From Strigamia acuminata (Eukaryota; Arthropoda; Chilopoda; Geophilomorpha; Linotaeniidae): 64,000 nt of DNA. The translations under genes were made by a program, and so were the position numbers. The first letter of the stretch is position 1. Every line of letters starts with the position of its first letter. Positions 45,161 through 55,247 of this stretch are shown here, piece by piece. The DNA is taken from NCBI GenBank assembly GCA_949358305.1, contig OX442322.1, positions 9,610,001 to 9,674,000 of the forward strand, read 5' to 3'. The notes below the pieces were generated by a model. It did no database searches and was not told the origin of the DNA. It saw only the letters and a list, made by a program, of their open reading frames with translations.

Positions 45161-48100
45161 ATGGCTACATTATCCGCTGCTGATCTCGAGGAAAAGGAGG
45201 TCATTTGGAAAGCAAAGGCTCAAGGAGCCGAGGATCTGCTGGGATCTTCAGTCAACATTCTAGACGGAGGAGAGCTGGAAGCCATGCAAATAACGGTTGA
45301 CCAGCAATTGAGTGATCTCGCCGACGAATTGAAAGCTCTTAAAGACGAGTCAAAAAGAGAGGACTATTTAGCGGGGCTTCAACGAATTGAAGACATTAGA
45401 ACCAGAGTAAATTTATTGAAGCAAAGAGCAAAAGTGTCTGGAAAAATGGCAGGGCAATTTGGTTCCCATCCGGGACAGAATTCCAGTTTAAACCAGACGT
45501 CCGCTTCATCTAGGAGAAACACGAGATTGCCGAAAACCGACATTGCCAAATTTAGTGGCGATGCAACTGAATATAGAGGTTTTGCGAATTTATTCGAATC
45601 AGCAGTTGATCAGAACACGGAGCTTTCGAACGTGGAAAAGCTTATATATCTGAGGTCATGCTGCACTGGGGCTGCAGAATCCGCAATCAAGTCGTACCCA
45701 ATAACTGATGACGCCTACCCATTAGCGAAAAACACATTGGAGAGTCTATTCGGTTCTGAAAACACGCAGAGAAATGCTATTTCAAAGATGATTAGGGAGT
45801 CGAAACCCGTTTTCGATCTCTACCCAATCGAGCCACTCAAAGCTCTATTCACGTCATTGGCATCTGCTGTCCGGACCATGGCGCAACTGTCTGTGTCAGT
45901 TGACACTACTGGAACGTACCTTATTCCAGAACTACTTAGAAAATTTCCACCGGAGATCTCCCAACGTTTTTACCGAAAGCATCAAGGAAAAGTTGATGAT
46001 GTTAACGTTTTTCTGGACTTCGTAGCAACCGAGATACAACTGGCTGAATTGTCGGAAGAAAGCGTTCTCCTTAAGCGCGCTCATCTGAAGAAGTCAGAAA
46101 AATTTGAGAAAACTTCAAAGGAAACAAGAGAAAGACCAACTGGAACCATGTCCTCATTCGTGACTTCCGAGAATGGAAAATTGAGTATGAATTCCAAGTC
46201 AAATCCAAACCGCAAACCCGCCTGCGCTTATTGTGATGGTGATCACGCACACGCAAATTGTGATGCGGATCTCGATGTACCAGCGAGGATCGAAATAGTG
46301 AAGAAGAAACGACTTTGTTTCAACTGCTTGAGATATAACCACACAGCCAAAGAATGTACCGTGAAGTTTTGTTGTCGCTTGTGTGGTGGAAGACATCACA
46401 CATCGATCTGCAACAAAAACAACAAAGAAAAAGCGATTACACCAAAAGAAGAAAACGTGTCTACTAATGTATCGCTTACCGAGTCGGTGGAGATTCAACT
46501 GATGGTCTTCACTGCTCTTTTTGTGAAGAAAAATGGAGACATGTACCCCGTCCGCGGATTACTAGATCCAGGAAGCCATCGCTCCTACGTCACGAAGAGA
46601 CTAGTAAATAAATTCCGGATGCAAAAGATCGAGACACTACACACGATGACACAGTGTCTGCTCAACAAAAAGCCAGTTCCGACGACACATGATGTCTTTA
46701 GATTCGAACTACAATCAAGACACGGAACAAAAAAGACATCAATCCTTGCATTAGAAACCGACACACTCCCGAAAGTCAAAGGGATAATTGGAGCAGAAGC
46801 CATAAAGCAAGTCCAATCACTCGGACTTGAGATGGCTGAGATACATCCGTCAGAATCGGAAGACATTGACGTCTTATTAGGAAGCAACGCATGGTGGAAG
46901 ATTTGTCAAGGTGGAAGCCGAAAAATCAACGACGAGTTGGGATTAATGGAGACAATTTTTGGGTGGATTCTAAACGGTCGACTGAAACCAAACAACCCGC
47001 TTGAAGAAAACATGGCAGCGTGCAACATTTCTTGCATGGCGGTCGAGTCCAAAGAAGAAGTGATCTCAAATCAACCTGAAAATGACGAAAACAAAATAGT
47101 CCAATTAATTCCGAAATCACTGCCCAACATGAATGGCGAACCCGGTGTGAATAAACAGACAGACGTCACACCTTCTTGTTTTGCCGCGAGCCTCTCCAGT
47201 GGTCTGGAGAAAGAGGAACTGGACACCACCCTCCAAAAAACGAAAAAGTCGTTCAAGGATGGAGGATTGGTCAACAGAACTCCAAGCTCGGACATGAAGC
47301 CGGAATTACGAGGGCGAAATCAGTTAGAGTCAGGGAGAAAGAACGTCGAATTACTTACAAACCAAGTGCCCAGTTTACCCAAATTGTGTGCAATCGTGAG
47401 ATGGAGTGGAAACGTGATTCTGAATTTCTGGAAAAAGAAAATTGATTTGTCAACCAATCAAAAGGGAATTCATCTCATCATTGGTCCAATGTATGCGGGG
47501 AAAACGACCAAGTTATTGAAGCTTTTAGAAAAGGAAGAGAAGACGTCGTCCCTGCTAATTAAACACTCCAATGACGATCGTTACAGTAAAACCGAAGTCG
47601 TGACCCACGACGGTCATCGACGAGAAGCAATCGCGACCAGTAGCCTAACCAATGCTGTGGAAAAAACGAAATTAGTGAAGACAATCGGAATTGACGAAGG
47701 ACAGTTTTTTCCCGACATTTTTACTTTTTCAAATGAAATGGCTGAGCAAAAGAAAAAGGTAATAGTCGCCGCATTAGACGTCGACTTCAAGAGGAAGCCA
47801 TTTGATCAGATATCCGAGTTAGTTCCACTAGCCGAGTCTGTTGTGAAACTACAAGCAAAATGTTATTTTTGCGGAGATAAAGCTGAATTTTCAAGACGAA
47901 TTTCGCACGAAACCCGAGTCAAGATGATAGGAGGGATCGACAAATACAAACCAACCTGTCGAGTATGTTTCTCAAAGCCCATGAAGTCCCTAGAGACGAA
48001 AAGGAAAATCATCAACGGAATTATTCGACTTAGTTGTATGATTGTCAACCGAAGAATACCTCCGTGGATACCAAATTTGATCCGTCAAAGAATCATGCCA

Positions 48101-48178
48101 CCCAGAGTGGAATACGAAAAGGTGAAAGAGGTCTCCCAAATATTATCATCAAAGACCAGAAGTAATCGAACTAAATGA
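45161..48178 (+). CDS. Gag-protease-thymidine kinase fusion, 1005 aa
   Basis: Start at the ATG at 45161 (MATLSAADLEE); an in-frame upstream GTG is ignored. Domains: BEL/Pao Gag with DUF1759-type region (about 125-300); three CCHC-type knuckles (C355-C367, C386-C399, C405-C417); DUF1758-type protease with D469 in LLDPGSH (about 440-600); a 170-residue polar linker; a TK1-family thymidine kinase (about 769-937); a basic tail. The kinase shows the P-loop GPMYAGKTT at 775-783, IDEGQFF with catalytic E846, the RKPF and LVPLAESVVKL segments, and zinc cysteines C901, C904, C933, C936 with IGGIDKY between. In the family this enzyme phosphorylates thymidine to dTMP with ATP in the cytosol. All key residues are intact and there is no intron. 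RT, RNase H and integrase are absent. Fusion inside one frame is direct; enzymatic activity and release by the protease are inferred. Confidence 0.95.
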   Translation: MATLSAADLEEKEVIWKAKAQGAEDLLGSSVNILDGGELEAMQITVDQQLSDLADELKALKDESKREDYLAGLQRIEDIRTRVNLLKQRAKVSGKMAGQFGSHPGQNSSLNQTSASSRRNTRLPKTDIAKFSGDATEYRGFANLFESAVDQNTELSNVEKLIYLRSCCTGAAESAIKSYPITDDAYPLAKNTLESLFGSENTQRNAISKMIRESKPVFDLYPIEPLKALFTSLASAVRTMAQLSVSVDTTGTYLIPELLRKFPPEISQRFYRKHQGKVDDVNVFLDFVATEIQLAELSEESVLLKRAHLKKSEKFEKTSKETRERPTGTMSSFVTSENGKLSMNSKSNPNRKPACAYCDGDHAHANCDADLDVPARIEIVKKKRLCFNCLRYNHTAKECTVKFCCRLCGGRHHTSICNKNNKEKAITPKEENVSTNVSLTESVEIQLMVFTALFVKKNGDMYPVRGLLDPGSHRSYVTKRLVNKFRMQKIETLHTMTQCLLNKKPVPTTHDVFRFELQSRHGTKKTSILALETDTLPKVKGIIGAEAIKQVQSLGLEMAEIHPSESEDIDVLLGSNAWWKICQGGSRKINDELGLMETIFGWILNGRLKPNNPLEENMAACNISCMAVESKEEVISNQPENDENKIVQLIPKSLPNMNGEPGVNKQTDVTPSCFAASLSSGLEKEELDTTLQKTKKSFKDGGLVNRTPSSDMKPELRGRNQLESGRKNVELLTNQVPSLPKLCAIVRWSGNVILNFWKKKIDLSTNQKGIHLIIGPMYAGKTTKLLKLLEKEEKTSSLLIKHSNDDRYSKTEVVTHDGHRREAIATSSLTNAVEKTKLVKTIGIDEGQFFPDIFTFSNEMAEQKKKVIVAALDVDFKRKPFDQISELVPLAESVVKLQAKCYFCGDKAEFSRRISHETRVKMIGGIDKYKPTCRVCFSKPMKSLETKRKIINGIIRLSCMIVNRRIPPWIPNLIRQRIMPPRVEYEKVKEVSQILSSKTRSNRTK

Positions 48179-48213
48179 TGGGTTGTTCGCACTTTCTTTT
48201 CGCCGGCAATCTA
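48179..48213 (+). promoter_or_regulatory. Tail of element I: pyrimidine tract + GCCGGCAA
   Basis: Only 35 bases separate the stop from the 3' LTR. They include CTTTCTTTTCGCCGGCAAT, the same signal as in the other BEL/Pao-like elements. Confidence 0.6.
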
Positions 48214-49571
48214 TGTTGCTAGCAACATAAAGGAAAGCTGCTAAACGTCTTAAAAATTAGTCATCTGGAATTATTAAAAAGGGTTTTTAATATTTATCTT
48301 AGATTGGGAATTTAATTAGACACTTATTTGAATATAAGTCTTCTTTGAGTTAGTTTGAGTGAATTTCTCAGTACTGGTTGATCTGACCGGATAAATCTGG
48401 GAAGAAAAGAGTTTTTACATTAGTTATTTATCCACTTAGAATTTATTTTCTATCTTGTTTACCTGTGTTATGCATGTTTTGATGTTTCCAAGTGTTTTCC
48501 TGTTTCCAGTCCACTATTGTCAATGTAGTGACAAGGTGTAATGATGCTCTCAGACAGCAAAAGGGTACTAGAATGAGAAATGTATGTTATTATCAGTTTT
48601 AAGCTGTTTCAATCAATTTCTGTTTGTTTTCTGTATATTACTAACCAATTAAGCGTTTTGTTAACTTAGATTGTGTGTAGCCTGTCTAGTGAGCTAATTT
48701 CAAGCCTTTCTATCTTCCTGCAAGTGATCTCTGTTTACATTGTCGGCCATTACTGTGGGAGTGGTCTACTTGTATCTGTAAAGAGAGGAGAAAATGTTTA
48801 ATCCCAAAGAGTTTTTGTGGGTTCTGATTAATAATTAATCACTTAATTATTATGCAATGTAAAAGTGTTAAGTTTAAGATTTATCTGTGTTGATTTATAA
48901 CTTAACTTCTGCACTTACTGTAAAGTTGCCAGCTCATTGGTCTAAAATGTCTTTACTTATTCTTTTCTCTATTTTATGAGTTGTTCAGTGTGTTTTAGAG
49001 TGAATAATTTAGTTCTCAACGAGCATTGTGGTTAGAGACTGTTGTTAATGTATACTTTTGCATTTAATGTCAAATACTTGCTGTTAGGCTTATGTGTTTT
49101 CAACTATTAACTTCTACGGTAGTTTTGTTGTGCCAGCAGTACTTATTTCTCTTTACAAGCACTTAGAGACCTCTGTAACTTTAAGTGCAAGTGTCCTTAT
49201 ACAATGTGGAGATAGTTACACTTGTTGTTTCTTATTATTGTTAAAGTGTGACTTCTTTGTAAAATCCTCGTGATTCAATTGTAGTAGTCTTGTTAAGAAT
49301 TTAGAGAATAAAATGGTTGCTTTTTATTTCTCTCCAAGTCTCATTTCTCTATACAACCAGAAAGCAATGTGCAGTGAGTAGAAAAATCCTCCTTCCTCCT
49401 CCTTGAACTCACCAGTGGCAGATCATCATGTGAAGCAGCAAGTTCAAGTCCAGTGTTTGCATTTCTTCAAGTCTTTGGCCAACTTCTGTGTATCAATTTT
49501 AGCCAAGCAGCAGTCAAGTATTGCCGCCCCTCCTTCTGGCCTGGTTGTCGCCTGCGACCTTGCCAGAAACA
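48214..49571 (+). repeat. 3' LTR of element I (1358 bp)
   Basis: Repeats 42982-44339 with no difference seen; AATAAA at 49307-49312. Confidence 0.95.
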
Positions 49572-50607
49572 GCATCTATTCTTTTGAGCGTGTTAGCCAG
49601 TTGGTTCATGGCCAACTCCCAATTGGATTCCAAGTCGACTTCCTGTCCATTGAATGGCAGTATGACTTCATAACGTCCATCGTCTAGACGCTTCGTAGTT
49701 GATTCGAATCGATCGCGAATAAAGTCGGATTCTTTTTCTCCCGCATTTATTCCGATTGCCTCCAAGTTCCACAGTTTGTCCAATTTTTCTTGGATGTCTA
49801 AGTCGCATGTATTACAACATGTTGTCATTCCTTCCTCATCCTCAAACAAATTGGTGTTTCCAGCCGCTCCAGCCAAGACCCATCCAAAAATTGTGTTGAT
49901 TAGTCCAAGGTCGGCGTTTACTTTTTTCTTGCCATCCTTAACGACCATCCACCACACGTCGACTCCTAAAAGCACATCAATTTGAGCAGTCTTAGCTGGT
50001 AGGTCTTCAGCAAGTTCGAGATTTAGTTTCTTCACTTTGTCAATCATTGATGAGTTCAGAATGCCCTGCACTCGTGGCAAATCTTCCACAGAAAGCATGG
50101 AAAGTTTCAATTCTTGAGTGTCATTTTTACTCTGTAGTGTGACATTGAACACATCGTAGTCCGTGGCTGCTGGAGACGAATCATTAAAACGTTGTGTGGT
50201 GGCAGAAACACTGCCGCACTTTTTAAGTTTCAGTCTATCAACAAATTCTTTTGTGATGAACGAGCGATGGCTTCCCGGGTCGATCATTCCACGAATGCTG
50301 TGAGTTCCTCCTGATTTGGTCTTGAGGTCCGCGGTGAATATCATTAGTTGTAGAGTCGTCGAGATTGCGCAGGAAACATGTGTTGTTACTTGTGGCTCCT
50401 TCGGCTTCTCCGCAGCGTTCGTTGAATTCTTCACCTCGGATTTTTTGCATATTGTGGAGTGATGTCGCCCACCACAATGTTTACAAGAGAATTTGACCTT
50501 GCAGTCTCCCACTCTATGCCCAGTTCTGAAACAATTAAAACACAGTCGGTTTTTCTTAACTATTTCGATTTTCGCGTTAATTTCGAAATCCTTTTTACAA
50601 GAGCCGT
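49572..50607 (-). pseudogene. F gag-pol piece 2: zinc knuckles, protease, RT start
   Basis: Open frame aligned with B residues of about 378-720. Includes the second and third CCHC knuckles, the protease motif GMIDPGSHRSF, the LLGVDVWW block and the beginning of the RT region (NQLANTLKRIDA). Ends are element I at the left (gcatc) and element J at the right (ccgt, 50604-50607). The DPG variant of the protease active site is also present here. Confidence 0.9.
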
Positions 50608-52113
50608 TGTTGCGAGCAAGGACGCAACAAAAAGATTAGAAGACTCGCGTTTCACCTCTGAAAATGGTAGAAGATCTTTTTAATTTTAGTCCATAGTTTT
50701 GACCATGAGTTTGGGACATATCTGAGATGTCCAGTTGCCGGTTTTGACCGACGGTCGCATGCAGAGCAGACCTCGGCGGTTGTCGTGTTGTCGATCGCAC
50801 CTGGAATTGGTCAGGGGATATGTCTTTGATCGTTTTGTGGTTGTTTTAGTATTTGTTATTAGTTGTTTACCTCTGTTATTTGCTTTTGAGACGTTTTTGT
50901 GTTCGGTTCGGGTTCCAGTACACTTGTGAATGAGCTGAGTGTATATTCTCAGCATAATCGCCATAGCATAGGTCAACTGGATTCAGGAAACTGTGTATTT
51001 ATTAGTTTTAAAGAGGTTTTACATATTGTTTTGACGGTTGCTAACCTTTGCTGGATGTTTTAGTGTTTTGATGCTCATTGGAGACGTGGGACAGCAAGAA
51101 ACAAACGGTTTTGGGTGTCCTTGGCATTTGAGTGCACATGAGCGCATTGGGATCGTGTTCGGGAGAGAGAGAGACCAGGAAACGCCTCGTTTGGCTTCCC
51201 TGCAACGTCCCCACACTGAGTTTGGAAGTCCCAGCGCTGTTGTCATGCCTTGGTCGACCCTGGAAGTCTGTTTGACTCGTTTCTGCTCTCATTCACGGCA
51301 GTTAGCAACTGCCTGGCCGCCATTTTGGAAAGGAGCGGTTCTCTTTGTGTTTGAGCACTGCTGGGAGATTTTCCTAGAACATAGCAAGCTGGGTAGCAAT
51401 ATTTATTTTAATACTTTGTGATTTTATAGAAGTGTTTTAACTGTACATTTGTTAATTTCACTTAACTTTACAAACAAGTGCAGAGATGAGTATTGAGGTA
51501 GGCTGCCTTGCCATTGGTTGTTAATCTTCTTTTTGCTTTGTTAATTGTTAAGTATATTTTAGATTGAGTTTTGCCTTGGTTTCATTGCTTTATTTTGTCT
51601 AAATTCTATTTATGTTTTAAGAACAAATGTACATAGGTTTTAAGCTATTTTAGTTCAGATTGAATTACGCCATTGTTGCATCATTGCATTGTAGCTTGTT
51701 GTTGCTATGATTTAGTTGCTAGGCGCACTGTTGTTAGAGTAGGTTGCTAAAGAAGCAATAGTTGTTATCTGTTGTTAAGAATAAAGCCAGTTGATGTGTT
51801 TTTACTCTGCTTTGGGTGAATCATTTCTGATCTGGTTTTCTGCTACAAGAAACATGATAATGAGTGAGTAGAGAGTTTTGCATGCTCTCCTCCTCACTGA
51901 AGGCACAAGGTTTTTTCCCCAGTATCCAGAGAGCTGCTTTAATCACTTCAACTAAATGCAGTTGGGCCTAATTTCTCCAGATGCATTTAGGCCTACAACT
52001 TGGGCTGAGAATTCAACTTGTTTCATCATCCACTATACAGTCTCGGGCGGTTTCCAGAGTTTGGTGACCAATTCGCCAGTCTTTTCCTGTGAGATCCAAG
52101 GTTGTTTGCTACA
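50608..52113 (+). repeat. 5' LTR of element J (1506 bp)
   Basis: 5' tip TGTTGCG...CGCAACA (50608-50629) is a hairpin; 3' end TTTGCTACA. AATAAA at 51780-51785; a YY1-like GCCGCCATTTT at 51316-51326. Confidence 0.93.
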
Positions 52114-52126
52114 GGGAGCTGTTTTT

Positions 52127-52144
52127 TGGTGCCGTGATTCCAGG
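52127..52144 (+). promoter_or_regulatory. Putative primer-binding site of J
   Basis: TGGTGCCGTGATTCCAGG, 13 bases after the LTR; identical in K at 63027-63044. Confidence 0.6.
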
Positions 52145-52170
52145 ATTTCGTGCGCGTGTGTACAGCGCGC

Positions 52171-52386
52171 ATGGAAAAGAGGTCATTTGGACGTTCAGCA
52201 AGTGATTCAAGTGGTTTGGTGCGTGCCAGTTGGTTCGTTTGTGCAGCTGGTTCTGTGAGCGACCTGCATCAAGTGCGCACGCCAGAGAGTCACGTGAGAG
52301 CGGCCATTGACGTCCTGAGTCTGCCAAGTCGTCAACACAACGCAATGTGCAAGTTGGACAGCTGCCTGAAGAAGAAGAACATTTAG
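52171..52386 (+). CDS. Possible leader ORF of element J, 71 aa, unknown
   Basis: ATG in CGCATGGAA, ends 36 bases after the leader motif, with HNAMC where A, D, G and I have HNAMY. Same place and frame relation as the longer leader frames of A, D and G. No domain; identical in K (63071-63286), which gives no information on selection because J and K are almost the same. Confidence 0.25.
   Translation: MEKRSFGRSASDSSGLVRASWFVCAAGSVSDLHQVRTPESHVRAAIDVLSLPSRQHNAMCKLDSCLKKKNI
52335..52350 (+). promoter_or_regulatory. Conserved leader motif ACACAACGCAATGTGC
   Basis: One base different from the A/D/G/I version; about 190 bases after the primer site. Confidence 0.55.
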
Positions 52387-54910
52387 TTGTTTATGCTTAG
52401 TGTTTTTGGTGGGCTGTTACTGGGTGATTGGTTGTGCCCTCTTGGGGGGAGGATAGTGTGTACATTTTTTTGCTTTGTAATTTTACTTTAAGTGCGTTTT
52501 GACTCCATTATAACTGCTTTAAGCAGGGGAGTTTTTTCTTGTTTGATTTAAGTTAGTTTAAGTGTTGGCTCACCTGTTGTTGAGTTTACACAAGAGTCAG
52601 TCATGTTGGGCGGGACATTACAGTTGTCTTTGATTCTTAGAACTTCCAATATGCGCTTTGTCATCAAGTGGTCGACAGTGAAGGGCGACGCAAGGTTTTG
52701 GTCTCATCAGGCGAGATGGAGATGCATGCAGCTGTGGTTTCCACACGTCAAGCACGATGATTCCACATCTGCACAGCGCCTGAACTGTCCAAGATGTAGG
52801 TTGACTGTTGGTTGGCGCAGACGGGCCAAGGGACAAGTCACCCAGCTGTACAGGAAGGTGGACGCTTGCCATCAGAGCAGAGGAGAAAGCAGCTTGTTTG
52901 GTCAAGTTTCGTCATTGAAAGGGAGCCCACAGTTCGGGCCCAAGATCGAGAGTACAAGTCACAATGTTGAGAAAAAGAGTGCCAATCAGCAAAGACGAAT
53001 CATATCACCAGCCAAGACAAGCTCAAGGAGCTGGACAATGGTTGCTTGACTGCAGCAAAGTTTCAAGCCAATTCGTCTTTTTTCTTTTGTTCTTTGTTAG
53101 TAGTTTAAGTAAAAGAATTTTGTTAAGTTTAAGAGTTGATTAAGTTTGTGCGGTCAGTTCTATTGTGAACTGCGAGGGTTTCGGACTGCTGCGGAGCCGC
53201 CAGGTTTGAGGCTTGTTGGAAAGGGGTCCCGCGCTCGTTTGCTTGGTTTTTTGGTTGTCGCAAGCGAGTGGTCGCTCCTTCTCCTTTAATACACTCAGCC
53301 TGCTATTTGGGTTGTGTGGGAGAGTGGAGGCGAGGGATTCCGCCTCAAAGGGCTGCCGTGTTTGTCCGACAACCTTTCAGTGGGCTGACCACCCGTAGAA
53401 GTGTTTTGAGTCTGTTTTGGGGAATTTCCGCGTTATTTCGCAGTTTTTAAGCAAGTTTTGGTGTGTGAGGTTTTTAGAATTACCTGTGCGTGGGTTGAGA
53501 TAAGAGAAGCCACACTAGCTGTTTGGAAAGAGAAGGCGGAAAGTTAGAAATCAGTCCTCCAATCAGTTTCATTTTGTGATAAAAGGTTTTTTGAGAAGTT
53601 ACTGCTAAGAATTTGTAGACGTTCCCACTGCCAGCTTGTTGTACCTTTAGTTTGTGATTGGAGTAAGCTCGTTTTTTCGGTTGTTTTTTGGGATTTAGGG
53701 CAGAACGACTGCTTTAAGCAAGCCAAATCTCGTTTTAGTGCGTCCACAATTTGGTTAAGATGTTTGGATACGTTACTGGGTTCGTCATTATTTTTCTTAG
53801 TGTAAACCTTTTAGTTATAAGTTAGTTTTCAGAGTTTTGGAGAAAATTGCTTGTTAAGTTCGCAGCCACCAAGCCTCTTTGCGAGGGCGCTTGTGGATCA
53901 GTTGGGTGGGTACCCCCTTTTTGGAAAGTTAGTCACTGTATGGTGGGGCTTGTTCAGGGTGAAACGACCGCCCATTAGAGTCAGTCTTTCAAATTCGAGA
54001 CAATTGATGATAGTAAGTGCAGTCTCCACCTTGCACATTGTGTGGTTGGAAGGGGTATAAGGGCGCTTAATTGATCAGATCAGGGTTGTAAGAGCATTTT
54101 TCGAGACTCCACAGTTGTAGAATTTAGATATTAGAGGTTAACAGTCTTTAAATTTATTTTTATTGAAAGTTGTCTCTATAAGAAATAGAAAGTTACATAT
54201 TCGGGTTTTTTTGTGCGATTAGTTGACCTGCTTGTTCGAGCACCCATTTGGCACTAGGCCATTTGCGGTTGGCGGAGCAGAGTGCCGCATTGACGAATGG
54301 AACAATGGTTGGTCAGCAAAGCCAGCGAGAGAGGTAGTGTTTGAGGATGTTGTAGAATTTCATTTTTGGAAAGAGAAACTCAGCACTTCTCTCTCTTTTG
54401 AAGACTTGTTGTTCCTGCGGTTTAAGTTAAGATAGTTTTCCGAATTTGTTTCTTAGGGAATTTAGTTATAGCATAGTTAAGTAGTCCACTCACAATGGAT
54501 TCCAGTGTTGTCCCACACTCAGTTCTTGGATACATTCTGGGACTGGGGTTCAAAGAGCCAAGGCCTATTGCCTTGCAGTCAGAGTGGCAGTAGGAGAAGA
54601 AAGAGGACAATAAGCCCCGTTGGTTCGGATTAAGGTTAGAAAGAGCCAAAGAGAGATAAGTCTTATTTGTCAAAACAGAAAAGAGAGGTTGTTGAAGTAC
54701 GTCGATAGGGCGGGGCGTTCGTCAGTCAACCCTCAAATTCCCAAAGCAGCCTCGTGACGTTGCAATGTGTAACGTGATAAGCATGAGAGATCTCGTTACA
54801 AGAGTCGCGTTGGATAGGGAATTAGCATTAACATGTGAGTGTTGAGTTAAGAGTCACTTGCATAGGTTCATTTTTGCACTGCTAACCAAAGTCAGTCGAA
54901 CTGAACAATA

Positions 54911-55099
54911 GAAAAAGGGCTTTAGTCGGTTAACAGTTGGTCCGTCGAACCCCGAGTTGGAAAAAAAAAACGTTTAGTTGGTTAACGGTGGCCCAACAAA
55001 CCCAAAGAAAAAAACGTTTAGTTGGTTAACGGTGGCCCAACAAACCCAAAGAAAAAGGCTTTAGTTGGTTAACGGTGGCCCAACAAACCCATAGAAAAA
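54911..55099 (+). repeat. Tandem array 1 in J, four 43-52 bp units
   Basis: Unit core TTTAGTTGGTTAACGGTGGC followed by CCAACAAACCC; copies start at 54921, 54973, 55017 and 55060. Each can pair GTTGG with CCAAC. The first copy is diverged (TTTAGTCGG, with CCG further on). Confidence 0.85.
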
Positions 55100-55112
55100 G
55101 CAATTAGAGAGT

Positions 55113-55247
55113 CTTAAGCGGATGATAGTTAAGTCCGTCAGACTTAAGCAATTAAGAGGTTTTTTAAGCGGATGATAGTTCAGTCAGTCAGGCTTAAGCG
55201 AATTGGAGGTTCTTAAGCAATTGATAGTTCAGTCTATCAGGCTTAAG
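55113..55247 (+). repeat. Tandem array 2 in J, three 49-50 bp hairpin units
   Basis: Units at 55113-55148, 55163-55198 and 55212-55247, each bounded by CTTAAGC or close variant and GCTTAAG. The third forms a near-perfect stem: CTTAAGC, then TGATAG, loop, CTATCA, GCTTAAG. Confidence 0.85.

Larger units (their letters stand above)
42982..49571 (+). mobile_element. Element I: LTR element carrying a thymidine kinase
   Basis: LTRs 42982-44339 and 48214-49571, both 1358 bp and identical as far as read; target-site duplication gcatc (42977-42981; 49572-49576) in the pol gene of F, whose frame rejoins across it. Internal region 3874 bp: primer site, leader, one ORF, short tail. The ORF is Gag-protease-thymidine kinase with no RT or integrase. 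By Gag homology it is a BEL/Pao derivative of a lineage distinct from B and F. It is non-autonomous and recently moved. Confidence 0.95.

Noticed and set aside
47459-48000. Thymidine kinase as a host gene or as a DNA-virus insertion beside a retroelement
   Set aside because: The kinase is in the same frame as Gag and protease with no stop or splice signal needed, and lies inside two matching LTRs with a target duplication.
52603-53049. 148-codon frame in J (and 63503-63949 in K)
   Set aside because: No recognised domain, and J and K are too similar to show selection.
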